Source: Verrucomicrobiota bacterium
GTDB taxonomy: Bacteria > Verrucomicrobiota > Kiritimatiellia > UBA8416 > JABMPJ01
Length of the DNA stretch: 64,000 nt
Assembly: GCA_018648805.1 (NCBI GenBank)
Contig: JABGQM010000006.1
Span: 83,535 to 147,534, forward strand
Direction: 5' to 3'
Shown here: positions 44,253-53,475 of the stretch, piece after piece
How positions within the stretch are numbered: the stretch's first letter is position 1
Layout: every line of letters begins with the position of its first letter
Translations under genes and position numbers: made by a program
Notes under the pieces: model-generated
Database searches by the model: none
Seen by the model: only the letters and a program-made list of their open reading frames with translations
What the model was told of the DNA's origin: nothing

Positions 44253-46973
44253 ATGCTGCACAAGGAAGCCAGCCAAGCCGCTAAGCGATTTGGACCGCGC
44301 CGTGCCCGCCGCTTCACGCGTGAAATATGGGAACACATGCGCTGGATGGATACGCCGGCGCTGGACCGCGCAGTCGAGGCCGCTGCTGCCATGCTGCGCG
44401 CGGGGGGCATCCAGGACGTGCGCATCGAACGTTTACCCGCGGACGGCAAGACTTGTGCCGGGGGCTGGCTCATGCCACTGGCCTGGTCGGTAAGCAGCGC
44501 CCGGCTTGAGATCGTGGGTGGCAGTGGTGCGCCGATCGAACTGGTGGACCACACGCGCGACCCGCAGGCCGTGGCTCCTTGGTCCCCGGGCACACCCCGC
44601 GGACGCTGGGTGACCGGCGACGTCGTGAGTATCGCCTCGGCCGACGCCAGACTTCCCCGTGACCTCTCCGGTCGTTATGTCTTTTTGACTGAAGGCAGGG
44701 GGTGCGAGCGGCTCAACGCCCGCGCCGCAGCACGAGGAGCTGCGGGCATTCTGACCACGCGTCACGGTCAGTATCCCGACGCTTCACGCTTCGAAAATGC
44801 AGCCGTGCCCAAGGATCCCGATACGCCCTGTGTGCCCTCCTATGCCTTATCCCCACGCGCGGGAGACGTGCTACAGGCCGCACTGGCGCACGATAAGCAC
44901 CTGCAGATACGAGGCAAGGTCCGGGCCCGGCGTTATGCTGGTACCGTTCCCCTCTTGACCGGGTCCATAGGGTCCGGCGGCCCACCGATCTATGTCTGCG
45001 GTCACATCGATGAGATCGGGGCGCTGGACAATGCGTCGGGCTGCGCCACCGGAATCGAAGCCCTTTGCGTGCTGCAGAAACTCATGACGGTGCGCGGACT
45101 GCAGCCGCAACGGCGCCAAATCCGGTTCTTTTTCTCGACCGAGATCCGCGGCATCCAGATGTGGCTGAACCAGCAGGCACAGATGCCGACCTTCTTCGGC
45201 GGAATCAACCTCGACATGACGGGAGCCGACCCGATCCGCGAACCGAGTACGATGCAGGTCCTCACCGGCTTTCAGCACCGCCCCCATTTCAGCGCCCATC
45301 TGCTGCGCGAAGCCGTCAGCATTGCCGACAAGTGCGTGGGCGGTATGCCATGGCGTGAGAGGCGAAACTTCGTGAGTGATGGCATGTTCGGTATTCATCA
45401 CCTGCAAGGTCACGTCTCCCTGGAGCAAGCCACGGGGGAGAGCTATCACACCTCCGCAGATACCCCGGCAGTCCTCTCCGACCGCGCGTTCAGATGGAGC
45501 GGCACCGCCACCGTCGCCTACCTCTACCTTCTCTCCCGGTTAGGCAGTCGAGAAGCCCTGCAGTTGGGGCGACGTATTCAGGACGCCGTCATGCAATCGG
45601 GCCAGAAAGGGGCCGTTCAGACGACACGGCTACGCCGGGCTCAAATAGAGCTGCAGACTCTGATGCCTGCCCTGGACGACCACAACCGGCCCCGCGGGGG
45701 ACTGGCGTCGGTGGAAGCCTGGTATACGGCGGGTGTAAAGCGTGCGACGGGTTGCTGGCCCGACATCGAGCGCGCCAACGACATGCGGCAAATGATATCC
45801 GAAATCGGGACCCGCCTGGCCCGTCGCACGCCACTGCGGCTGCAGGCTCCGGCGGCCCTGCAGCGACGAGCGCAGGCGTTGGTACCCGCCGCCTGTTTTC
45901 GCGGCTTCCTCTCTTTCGAGGATCACGTCACGAGCCATGCACGCAAACGTCTGCAGGCGAGCACGGGGCTGTCCGTGTCATGGGGAACCGCGAGCTGGGC
46001 CTGGATGCTGGCCACCTGCTTCCGCGGCAAGCAGTCCCTGCTGGAGATCGTCAACGACTTGGCGGTACTCGGTGTCACCGTACCACTTGACAGGGCGATT
46101 GGCCTCACGGAGCACCTGGAGAGTCGCGGCCAGATTCGGCTACGCCCCGTGATCACCGCGACCGCCTTGCGCCGCTGCTTGCGCGCTCTCGGGGTGAAGC
46201 GGGGATCCATCCTCGTTGTACACGCCTCGCTGAGTGATTACGGCTACATGCAAGGCGGCTCACAGATGGTCATCGACACTTTGCGCAGTATCCTCGGGCC
46301 CAAGGGAACGCTACTCATGCCGACACACAGCAACAGCGAACTCGGGATGCCCGCCTATACCCCCCGGGACTCTCCTTCCAACACAGGTGCGGTCACCGAA
46401 TATTTCAGAAAACTTCCCGGGGTGAAACGTAGCCTCCACCCGACCCACTCTGTGGCCGGAATTGGACCGGCCGTCGATGCGCTGTTCGAGACCATCCGCC
46501 CGACGCAACCCCCGCTGGACCGGGAAGGGTTTTGGGGACGACTCTATGACCTGGATGGATATGTCCTCTGCCTGTGCAAGGTCCGCTCGGCGACCCTTTT
46601 CCATGCGGGCGAACGTTGGACCGATGTGCCCCAACCCGCCTATATTGTCCACTACCATGATGGCGGAGGGAAGCGCAGGGCGCAGGCCGTACCCGGCGCC
46701 CCCTGGCACGACAACTATTTCCCCGATCTCGCACAGTCCCTGATCGCACGGGGCGTGATGACGTCGACCCGCCTGGGTGAGTCAACGATGCACCTCGCAC
46801 CGGCGCGCGCCATGGCAGACATCAGTGTGGCGGTTAATCGAAAGAATCCAGCCATCTCACTTGCCCGTGACGGTGCCTGCACCTGCCACTACTGCACGGC
46901 TCTGAAGCAAAATCTGGCAACCCGGGAAGGGGCGGAGGCCCGTCGGCCAAGGGCACGCACCAAGCCTGGCTGA
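44253..46973 (+). CDS. Fusion of an M28-type zinc peptidase and an AAC(3)-type N-acetyltransferase
   Basis: A 906-residue protein. Residues about 10-435 are an M28/DUF4910-like aminopeptidase with a PA-like insert (120-200). Likely metal residues are H251 and D253 (GHID), D259 (LDNASG), E297 (FSTEIRG), D321 (INLDMTG) and H399 (ESYHTSAD). The second Glu of many M28 enzymes is Ile298. About 575-632 resembles a winged helix. Residues 637-880 are an AAC(3) domain (ILVVHASLSDYGYMQGGSQM; GPKGTLLMPTH; RSLHPTHSVAGIG). No signal peptide. It may trim and then acetylate an amino-sugar or peptide. A LacI gene lies convergent 16 bp on. Confidence 0.85.
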   Translation: MLHKEASQAAKRFGPRRARRFTREIWEHMRWMDTPALDRAVEAAAAMLRAGGIQDVRIERLPADGKTCAGGWLMPLAWSVSSARLEIVGGSGAPIELVDHTRDPQAVAPWSPGTPRGRWVTGDVVSIASADARLPRDLSGRYVFLTEGRGCERLNARAAARGAAGILTTRHGQYPDASRFENAAVPKDPDTPCVPSYALSPRAGDVLQAALAHDKHLQIRGKVRARRYAGTVPLLTGSIGSGGPPIYVCGHIDEIGALDNASGCATGIEALCVLQKLMTVRGLQPQRRQIRFFFSTEIRGIQMWLNQQAQMPTFFGGINLDMTGADPIREPSTMQVLTGFQHRPHFSAHLLREAVSIADKCVGGMPWRERRNFVSDGMFGIHHLQGHVSLEQATGESYHTSADTPAVLSDRAFRWSGTATVAYLYLLSRLGSREALQLGRRIQDAVMQSGQKGAVQTTRLRRAQIELQTLMPALDDHNRPRGGLASVEAWYTAGVKRATGCWPDIERANDMRQMISEIGTRLARRTPLRLQAPAALQRRAQALVPAACFRGFLSFEDHVTSHARKRLQASTGLSVSWGTASWAWMLATCFRGKQSLLEIVNDLAVLGVTVPLDRAIGLTEHLESRGQIRLRPVITATALRRCLRALGVKRGSILVVHASLSDYGYMQGGSQMVIDTLRSILGPKGTLLMPTHSNSELGMPAYTPRDSPSNTGAVTEYFRKLPGVKRSLHPTHSVAGIGPAVDALFETIRPTQPPLDREGFWGRLYDLDGYVLCLCKVRSATLFHAGERWTDVPQPAYIVHYHDGGGKRRAQAVPGAPWHDNYFPDLAQSLIARGVMTSTRLGESTMHLAPARAMADISVAVNRKNPAISLARDGACTCHYCTALKQNLATREGAEARRPRARTKPG

Positions 46974-46988
46974 GCAGGGCGTCGTGGC

Positions 46989-48041
46989 CTATGCGGACCT
47001 CCGTACGATCAGTTTGGGCGGAATGATGATGGTGCGCGTGTTGGCAGGCGTTGTGGAATGGCCCGTTGCAAGCTGGACGAGCAGGTCCACGGCGGCTTGG
47101 GCGTACCGTTCGTGCTGCTGGTCGATGGTCGTGAGCGGTGGGTCGAGGATGGTGCCGAGGTGCAGGTTGTCGTAGCCGGTCACGGCAACATCCTCCGGCA
47201 CACGGTGCCCCCGCGCCTTGAGTCCCTGGATCAGTGCGGCCGCCCACAGGTCATTGGAGGCGATGACGGCGTCCGCCTGTGCGCCAACGATGAGGCTATC
47301 GATTGCATCGCCGACGGTCTTGGCTGTCGGATCGACGGTTTCTCCCGGGTCGGTCCAGATCAACGACTCATCGACAGGGGCGCCGTGGGCCTTCACGGCG
47401 GCGAGATAGGCCTCTCGCCTGATGGCCATCAGTTCGTCCGTGACGCCTTCAAGTTGAAGGGCGATGCGACGGCGTCCCTGGTCCACGAGATGATTGACGA
47501 GGATCGCAACGGCCTGCGCCGTGTCTACGCGCACACAGTATCCATCCGGGCCAAGCGCTTTGCCGTGCAGCACGACGTCATCCCGTCCACCAAGAAGCGG
47601 CAACAGGCGATCGGCGCGTCCGCTGGTGACGTCGAACAGGCAGAAGATGGCATCAACACCCCGGCTGCTGAAATCGCCCAAATAGGCGCGAAGCGCATCA
47701 AGGTCACCGTGGAGCTGGCCGATCAGGAGCCGATAACCCCGGGTCGACGCTTCTCTTTCCATCGCCGCGAGGCGGTCGTTCATAATCGGCGCGTTGACCG
47801 TGTCCATCAGAACGCCCAGCGTCTGGGTACTGGCGCCGCGGAGCTGTTGAGCGGCGCGGTTGGGGTGGTAGCCAAGTTCTGCGGCGATTAGGCGAATCTG
47901 CTCCGCCGTCGCATCGCCAACGCGAATCGCCCCGGCGCCGGTGCCGAGGAGTACATGGCCCACCGCAGAGCGCGAGACGCCAGCCTTTTCGGCCACATCG
48001 ATCAAACGAACGGTCTTCCGGGGTTGATTCACGATCACCAC
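46989..48041 (-). CDS. LacI-family transcriptional repressor
   Basis: A 350-residue regulator. The N-terminal HTH is VRLIDVAEKAGVSRSAVGHV, followed by the hinge helix region and a periplasmic-binding-protein-like sensor (TQTLGVLMDTVNAPIMNDRL; VAVTGYDNLHLGTILDPPLT). It is divergent from the aminotransferase operon, 116 bp away, and most likely controls it. Serine replaces the common threonine in the HTH recognition region; otherwise it is normal. Confidence 0.93.
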   Translation of the reverse strand: MVIVNQPRKTVRLIDVAEKAGVSRSAVGHVLLGTGAGAIRVGDATAEQIRLIAAELGYHPNRAAQQLRGASTQTLGVLMDTVNAPIMNDRLAAMEREASTRGYRLLIGQLHGDLDALRAYLGDFSSRGVDAIFCLFDVTSGRADRLLPLLGGRDDVVLHGKALGPDGYCVRVDTAQAVAILVNHLVDQGRRRIALQLEGVTDELMAIRREAYLAAVKAHGAPVDESLIWTDPGETVDPTAKTVGDAIDSLIVGAQADAVIASNDLWAAALIQGLKARGHRVPEDVAVTGYDNLHLGTILDPPLTTIDQQHERYAQAAVDLLVQLATGHSTTPANTRTIIIPPKLIVRRSA

Positions 48042-48049
48042 AATAGGGG

Positions 48050-48078
48050 TTGACCGCTTTCTGTCAATGAGATATGTT
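48050..48078 (+). promoter_or_regulatory. Promoter of the aminotransferase operon
   Basis: TTGACC (48050-48055), 17 bp, TATGTT (48073-48078), directly after the divergent LacI start. Transcription would begin about 70 bp before the aminotransferase start codon. A LacI operator is expected nearby, but I could not identify a clear palindrome. Confidence 0.5.
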
Positions 48079-48157
48079 GAAGATATTTCGTGGTATCAAT
48101 GTTCTGTCGGACTGCCAAAGAGGTGGTCTGCAGTCGCTGAAGCAAGGGAGAGAGACA

Positions 48158-49528
48158 ATGGCTGACTATGATCGTACACCCGTTGAGGTGCCGACAGTTG
48201 AGACGGAATTCCGGACGATTCAAACGAAGCTCCCGGTGCCTGAATCGCTGCCCATTTTCGAGAAACTGGAACGGTCCGAGCCGCGCTCTATGCGTGGACA
48301 GCCGCCGATCATTTGGGAGAAGGCGGAGGGTGCCACGGTCTGTGACCGCTGGGGCAACCGCTGGATCGATTGGTCGTCGGGTGTGCTCATCGCCAACGCC
48401 GGTCACGGACGCCCGGAAATTTGCGAAGCACTGAAAGCGACGATCGACCAGGGCCTGCTGTCCACGTACGTCTTCGTGCATGAGAAGCGGGCCGAGCTGA
48501 CCGAGCTGCTGCGTTCGCTTGCACCGGATCCTGACACCTACCACGTGTTTCTTCTGAGCACGGGAAGCGAGGCGACCGAGAACTGTGTCAAGCTGGCCAA
48601 GACCTATGCGATCGAGAAGCATGGGCCGCAGAAGCGGATCATCGTTTCGTTCCAGAACGCGTTTCACGGGCGAACGCTGGGGGCTCAGTTGGCCGGCGGC
48701 ATGTCGAAATTGAAGACGTGGATCGGCTGTGATTGTCCCACCTTCGTGCAGGTGCCGTTCCCTGACGGCTACAAGAACGAGGACACGTCGTTTGATCTGT
48801 TCCTGAAGACCCTCGAGGAGAAGGGCGTCAGCCCGGACCAGATCGCCGGCGTCATGTCGGAAACCTACCAGGGCGTCGGCCCGGATTTCATGCCGGTTGA
48901 GTACGCCCAGAAGCTCGAAGCCTTCTGTCGCGAACACGATATTGTGCTGATCATGGATGAGGTACAGGCTGGGTTCGGTCGCACTGGCAAAATGTTCGGG
49001 TATGAGCACTACGGTATCACGCCAGACCTGGTCGCCTGCGGCAAGGGCATCAGCTCCTCGCTGCCGATCTCGGCCGTGATCGGCCGCAAGGATATCATGG
49101 GCCTTTACGCTCCCGGCTCGATGACGTCGACCCACTCCGCATCACCGCTGCCGACGGTGAGCGCGATCGAGAATCTGAAGATCATTCTGAACGAGAAGTT
49201 GGCGGAGCGTGCGGCGGCCATGGGCGACATCCTCATCCCGGAGCTGGAGCGCATTCGGGGCAAGTACCCGGAGGTGCTGGGCTGCGTGCAGGGCAAGGGC
49301 CTCGTGGCCGGTATCCAGGTGGTGAAGCCCGGCACGAAAGAGCCCAACCCGGCGGTGGCACTGGCGGTCAACGTAGCCTGCTTGCAGAAGGGCCTCCTGA
49401 TGTTCGCGCCGGTGGGGATCGGCGGCGAATGCCTCAAGATTGCGCCGCCGCTGGTCATCGAAGAGGCGGCGCTGCGCGAATCGATTGCCGTTTTCGAAGA
49501 GGCAATTGATGAGGTGCTGGGGAGATAG
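48158..49528 (+). CDS. Class III PLP-dependent aminotransferase (4-aminobutyrate/ornithine type)
   Basis: A 456-residue enzyme from ATG 48158 (GGGAGAGAG upstream). The PLP-binding segments are HVFLLSTGSEATENCVKLAK, IVLIMDEVQAGFGRTGKMFG and the Schiff-base lysine in LVACGKGISSSLP. It transfers an omega- or alpha-amino group, substrate unknown. It leads an operon with a NagA-like amidohydrolase (2 bp later) and a Gfo/Idh oxidoreductase, which suggests breakdown of an amino sugar or amino acid derivative. Confidence 0.92.
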   Translation: MADYDRTPVEVPTVETEFRTIQTKLPVPESLPIFEKLERSEPRSMRGQPPIIWEKAEGATVCDRWGNRWIDWSSGVLIANAGHGRPEICEALKATIDQGLLSTYVFVHEKRAELTELLRSLAPDPDTYHVFLLSTGSEATENCVKLAKTYAIEKHGPQKRIIVSFQNAFHGRTLGAQLAGGMSKLKTWIGCDCPTFVQVPFPDGYKNEDTSFDLFLKTLEEKGVSPDQIAGVMSETYQGVGPDFMPVEYAQKLEAFCREHDIVLIMDEVQAGFGRTGKMFGYEHYGITPDLVACGKGISSSLPISAVIGRKDIMGLYAPGSMTSTHSASPLPTVSAIENLKIILNEKLAERAAAMGDILIPELERIRGKYPEVLGCVQGKGLVAGIQVVKPGTKEPNPAVALAVNVACLQKGLLMFAPVGIGGECLKIAPPLVIEEAALRESIAVFEEAIDEVLGR

Positions 49529-49530
49529 GC

Positions 49531-50736
49531 ATGCACGCTTTGCCACACAGCTATACGGGGCAGCTCCAGGACGGAAACGCCCTGTCGGTTTCGGTTGAAC
49601 GGGGGCTCATCTCGCAGATCACGCCCATTGTCGGCGACAAGGCGTTGCCCTACCTGCTACCGGTGCTGGTCGATCTGCAGCACAACGGGGCGCTGGGCCA
49701 CTCCTTTACGGAGGCAGACCGCTGCGGGAAAACGGGCTTGCGCGAAGTCGCCACGCTACTGCGTCGCCACGGTGTAGGCCGCTGCCTGCCCACCCTCATC
49801 ACGGCTTCGGCCGATGCCCTGGCCCGTTCCGTGGCGGGCTTCGATGCGGCCCTGCGGGACGATGCCGACCTGGAGCGGATCTACCGCGGCCTCTTCCATG
49901 AGGGCGTCTACATCTCTCCGCAGGATGGCTGGCGCGGCGTACACGACCTGCGTTGGGTCGCCCCCCCTGGCGCCACGGCCCTGGCAGAGCTGGACACCTT
50001 GAGCGGCAACAGGATTCGCATCGTCAACGTTGCCCCCGAGGAGCCGGGTGGGCTCGACTTTATCCGGCAGGCCGTTGATGCCGGCAAGACTGTCAGTCTC
50101 GGTCACTGCAACCCGGATGCCGCGACGGTGCATCGTGCGGCCGATGCCGGGGCGTCGATGGTGACCCACTTCGGTAACGGGGCGGCCAGTCCGCTGCCGC
50201 GTTTCGACAATCCTTTCTGGGCCATGTTAAACGAGCCACGCCTGCGCCTGGCGATGATCGGCGACGGCTTCCATCTGCCGCCCGATCTGGTGGGCACGGC
50301 CCTGCGGGTGCGCGATGCGGATGGCTGCTGCTTCGTGTCGGATGCGGCCTCGCTGTCCGGTTGCCCGGCCGGCCGTTACGAAGACACCTATGCCGATCCC
50401 TGCGTGATCGAAACGGACGGGCATTTGCATGTCGCCGACTCCCCCATGCTGGCAGGAGCCTGGTTCCAGCTCGACCGTTCGGTGGAATGGCTGGTTCAGA
50501 CCCAGGGCCACACGCTGCACGAAGCCTGGCGGCTATGCAGCGAGGTTCCGGCCCGGATCCTGGGCGAGGAACTCCCTCCGGTCGAAATCGGGGCAGAGGC
50601 ATCCTTTGTGCTCGCCAGGTGGGATGAAGGCCTGGTTATTGAGCAGTCGGTGCACCACGGCCGCCCCTACCTGGAGGCGCCGATTCGAACGACCGATTGT
50701 GGATTGGGAAATAGGCAGAAGGAGCAACACACATGA
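49531..50736 (+). CDS. NagA-like amidohydrolase
   Basis: A 401-residue metallo-amidohydrolase resembling N-acetylglucosamine-6-phosphate deacetylase. Equivalent motifs are FHEGVYISPQDGWRGVH (metal Glu), SLGHCNPDAATVHRA (His), MVTHFGNGAASPLPRFDNPF (His, substrate loop), GDGFHLPPDLV (His) and the catalytic Asp in CFVSDAASLSG. Several differ from true NagA, so the substrate may be another N-acyl compound. The first barrel histidines (HxH) are not obvious, as in NagA subtypes with one metal. It overlaps the next gene by 4 bp. Confidence 0.83.
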   Translation: MHALPHSYTGQLQDGNALSVSVERGLISQITPIVGDKALPYLLPVLVDLQHNGALGHSFTEADRCGKTGLREVATLLRRHGVGRCLPTLITASADALARSVAGFDAALRDDADLERIYRGLFHEGVYISPQDGWRGVHDLRWVAPPGATALAELDTLSGNRIRIVNVAPEEPGGLDFIRQAVDAGKTVSLGHCNPDAATVHRAADAGASMVTHFGNGAASPLPRFDNPFWAMLNEPRLRLAMIGDGFHLPPDLVGTALRVRDADGCCFVSDAASLSGCPAGRYEDTYADPCVIETDGHLHVADSPMLAGAWFQLDRSVEWLVQTQGHTLHEAWRLCSEVPARILGEELPPVEIGAEASFVLARWDEGLVIEQSVHHGRPYLEAPIRTTDCGLGNRQKEQHT

Positions 50737-51956
50737 GTATTGATGTAACGATTGTCGGCGGCGGGATGATCACGAATGATCTCATTTTGCCGTCGATTTA
50801 CCATCTGCAGCGGATCGGGGTCGTCCATGAGATCGCCGTGTGTGCGCGTCATGGCGCCACCGTGGAGCGACTCCAGGCGGCCGAGTGGGTCGCCCAGGCT
50901 TTTCCCGGTCAGGGATTCAGCGCGTACCCCGACACGACCGGCGACGCAGCGCAGTGCCATTCGGAACTGTACCGCGAGGTCATCGGCGGGATGCGTCCCC
51001 GCCAAGCCGTCGTGGTTGCCACGCCAGATCAGACACACTACGCCATTGTCAAGGCGGCTCTGGAACACGATCAACACGTGCTGTGCGTCAAGCCGCTCGT
51101 GCTGAAGGCCGCGCAGGCAGACGAACTGGAAGCGCTGGCTCTCGCGCGTGGGCTCTTTGTCGGTATCGAGTATCACAAGCGCTTCGATCGTCGCTCCCTG
51201 CTGGCGCGTCGGCACCATGAGCTGGGTCATTTCGGCGAGTTTGTGATGGGCGAGGCCAAAATGATTGAGCCCTACTTCTATCGTTCCTCCAATTTCCAGA
51301 ACTGGTTTACCTGCGAGAACTCAGATCCATTCGTCTATGTGGGCTGCCACTACGTCGACCTCGTCCAGTTCATCACGCGGCTGCGCCCGGTGGCCGTATC
51401 TGTCGCCGGGATCAAGGGCACCTTCCCCAACGGCAACGAGGGCTACATGTGGGCCAACGGTCGCGTGACCTACGAGAATGGCGCCGTGCTGTCGGTGATC
51501 GATGGTCTCGGTTACCCGGACGAGGGCGCTGGCAGCAATGAGCAGTGCCTGACGATGTATTTCGAGGGAGACGGCAAGACCGGCATGCTGAAGCACAACG
51601 ATCAGTTTCGCGGGGTCAGCCACAGTTATCTTGACGGGGTCGGGTGTGCGGGGTCCACGTTCAACTACGTGAACCCGGATTTCTACCGGCTGGTACCGTG
51701 GGAGGGGGTGGGCTACAAGCCTGAAGGCTATGGCTACGAATCGGTTGCCGCGACGATCAACATGATTCAGCGTATCGAGAACGATGTGGCAGGAATGGAC
51801 GACGAGGCCTCGTTGGCTCGCCGGCGCGAGTGTATTCGTGAGACGGACGCCAAAGGAATCATTGCCACTCCCGCCAACAGCAAGACCAACGAGCTGGTGG
51901 TCGAGGCGGCCCGTGCCTCAATCCTTGATGGTGGGCGCGAATACCCGATAGAGTGA
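50733..51956 (+). CDS. Gfo/Idh/MocA-family oxidoreductase
   Basis: A 407-residue NAD(P)-dependent dehydrogenase. The Rossmann motif is TIVGGGMITNDLILPS. The family lysine is in HVLCVKPLVLKAAQ (normally EKP, here VKP), and the C-terminal domain carries NSDPFVYVGCHYVDLVQFI, with the catalytic histidine in GCHYVDL. It probably oxidises a sugar or cyclitol derivative in the pathway encoded by this operon. Confidence 0.9.
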   Translation: MSIDVTIVGGGMITNDLILPSIYHLQRIGVVHEIAVCARHGATVERLQAAEWVAQAFPGQGFSAYPDTTGDAAQCHSELYREVIGGMRPRQAVVVATPDQTHYAIVKAALEHDQHVLCVKPLVLKAAQADELEALALARGLFVGIEYHKRFDRRSLLARRHHELGHFGEFVMGEAKMIEPYFYRSSNFQNWFTCENSDPFVYVGCHYVDLVQFITRLRPVAVSVAGIKGTFPNGNEGYMWANGRVTYENGAVLSVIDGLGYPDEGAGSNEQCLTMYFEGDGKTGMLKHNDQFRGVSHSYLDGVGCAGSTFNYVNPDFYRLVPWEGVGYKPEGYGYESVAATINMIQRIENDVAGMDDEASLARRRECIRETDAKGIIATPANSKTNELVVEAARASILDGGREYPIE

Positions 51957-52043
51957 GTGAATCGTGATTCGATCTTTAATTGTCGATCGCGAGTGGATCG
52001 CAAACGGTAGCAAATACGGAAAGCCAGTGGGCAGGAGCAACCG

Positions 52044-52551
52044 ATGAAGATATTTATCATGACCGATATGGAGTGTGTTTCGGGAATCACGACCGATGCC
52101 TACCTGGACGCTACCAGTCCCTACTACCAGATCACCCGCCGGAACCTGACCCGCGACATCAATGCCGTGGCTGCCGGCTGCTTTGACGGCGGCGCCGATC
52201 AGGTGCATGTTCAGGACGGACACGGGGTGCCGAACAACATCGTGCTCGATGACCTCGATCCCCGCATTACGCTCGCCCATGGCAACCCCGCGAACTGGTG
52301 CTGGCTGGACAGTTCGTTCGACGCCACCATGCTGATTGGTCAGCATGCGCGAGAAGGCGGCTGAAGCCGTCCGGGAATCCACGGTCCAGCCCTATTCCCT
52401 GCCCGCCCCCTACACGATCCGGCTCACCCTGCAACGCAGCGATATTGCCGACGCAAGCTGTCGATTCAGCTCACACAAGACACGTGTTGACGGTCGGACC
52501 CTTGAAGTGTGCGTGGAGTCGCTGGATGAGATGATGAGTATTTTTTCGTGA
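52044..52551 (+). pseudogene. M55 D-aminopeptidase (DppA family) with internal deletion
   Basis: The first part, MKIFIMTDMECVSGITTDAY through HVQDGHGVPNNIV and ATMLIGQHA, is a clear M55 N-terminus with the metal residues D8, E10 and the DGHG segment. At about 52346 the sequence jumps to another frame that carries the M55 C-terminus (REKAAEAVRE through TLQRSDIADA and VDGRTLEVCV) and ends at 52551. The middle of the protein is missing. The family is normally about 270 residues. It would have followed the oxidoreductase operon. Confidence 0.82.
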
Positions 52552-52588
52552 GACAGCGTGTGGCAAGGGTCGGGGAAGACTGAACAGA

Positions 52589-53092
52589 ATGCAGAACACG
52601 ATTATTACCGCAGTAGCCCCAACACGCATCTGCGATGTGGGTGGATGGACGGACACTCATTTCGCCAGAACCGGCGCCGTATTCAACATTGCGATATACC
52701 CATATGTCGAGGTCCAGGTTCACTCCTTGCCAGCGACGGAAATGGATGCACGCCTTGTCATCGACGCCGAGAACTACGGGGACACCTATGCCCTTGATCC
52801 CTCACACATCGTGTATGACCGGCACCCCTTGATCGAAGCCACCATCAAAGTGATGGAGATTCCACAGGATGTCGGCTTGAGGATCAACATCTTCGCGCAT
52901 GCCCCGCCCGGCGCCTCAATGGGCACTTCCGCGGCCGTTTCCGTCGCTTTGATTGGCGCGCTCGATGCCCTCACGCAGAAACATCTGTCACGACGTGAAA
53001 TGGCAGCTCTGGCTCACTCAATTGAAACAAAGGAGCTTGGGCTTGAGTGTGGTGTTCAGGATCAACTCGCCAGCGTCTACGGGGGCATCAAT
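52589..53092 (+). pseudogene. GHMP-family sugar kinase, N-terminal two-thirds missing its end
   Basis: Residues 1-168 match GHMP kinases: ITAVAPTRICDVGGWTDTHF, the ATP-binding motif APPGASMGTSAAVSVALIGA (residues 106-125) and CGVQDQLASVYGGIN. After codon 168 the frame runs straight into a 24-bp palindrome (53088-53111) and then unrelated sequence to 53203. The C-terminal domain is absent. Related enzymes phosphorylate L-fucose, heptose or galactose. Confidence 0.82.
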
Positions 53093-53111
53093 CTCATTCG
53101 TATGAGGTTGA
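53088..53111. promoter_or_regulatory. 24-bp near-palindrome, site 1 (core CTCATTCGTATGAG)
   Basis: A 24-bp near-perfect palindrome with central CG and TCAA/TTGA ends. It lies at the point where the GHMP kinase is cut. The ATG inside its right half (53102) opens a short signal-peptide-like frame (MRLTFTKITLAFLLSVGGLG). LacI-family operators have this form. Confidence 0.6.
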
Positions 53112-53199
53112 CTTTTACGAAGATTACGTTAGCCTTTCTCCTTTCAGTAGGTGGTCTCGGCTGGAGGGACCCCCGTTGCAGGAAATCGAGGTCCAACGC

Positions 53200-53457
53200 T
53201 TGAGTAAACCGAACATTCTTCTGATTACCGCTGTCCTTCTCTGTCTCGCGGGGATCGGGCAGGCCGCCGATCCCGTCGCTCCTGATCCTGTCATTCTTAA
53301 AGTCTGGAAGTTGCCCGATCCCAAGAAGACGGACGCGTTCAACCGGGCTGACCTCGCCGTCGTGGATGCTTTCCGCAAGAAATCTCCGCACATTGAGCTG
53401 CGGCCCTTCTCCGGCATTCAAATCGAGCGGATGGAGCGGATGGACAGCCTGCCGTGA
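53200..53457 (+). pseudogene. Sugar ABC transporter solute-binding protein, N-terminal fragment
   Basis: From TTG 53200 there is a signal peptide (LSKPNILLITAVLLCLAGIG-QAAD) followed by the binding-protein start VILKVWKLPDPKKTDAFNRA and PHIELRPFSGIQIE. The frame ends at 53457 after about 85 residues, while the family is 400 or more. It lies downstream of palindrome site 1 and convergent with a LacI gene. An MsmX-type ATPase for such transporters is at 57897. Confidence 0.75.
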
Positions 53458-53475
53458 GGACCGGTAGCCTGCCGT

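Noticed and set aside
44253..46973. True aminoglycoside resistance gene
   Set aside because: The AAC(3) domain is part of a large peptidase fusion in a metabolic setting; resistance cannot be inferred from the family alone.
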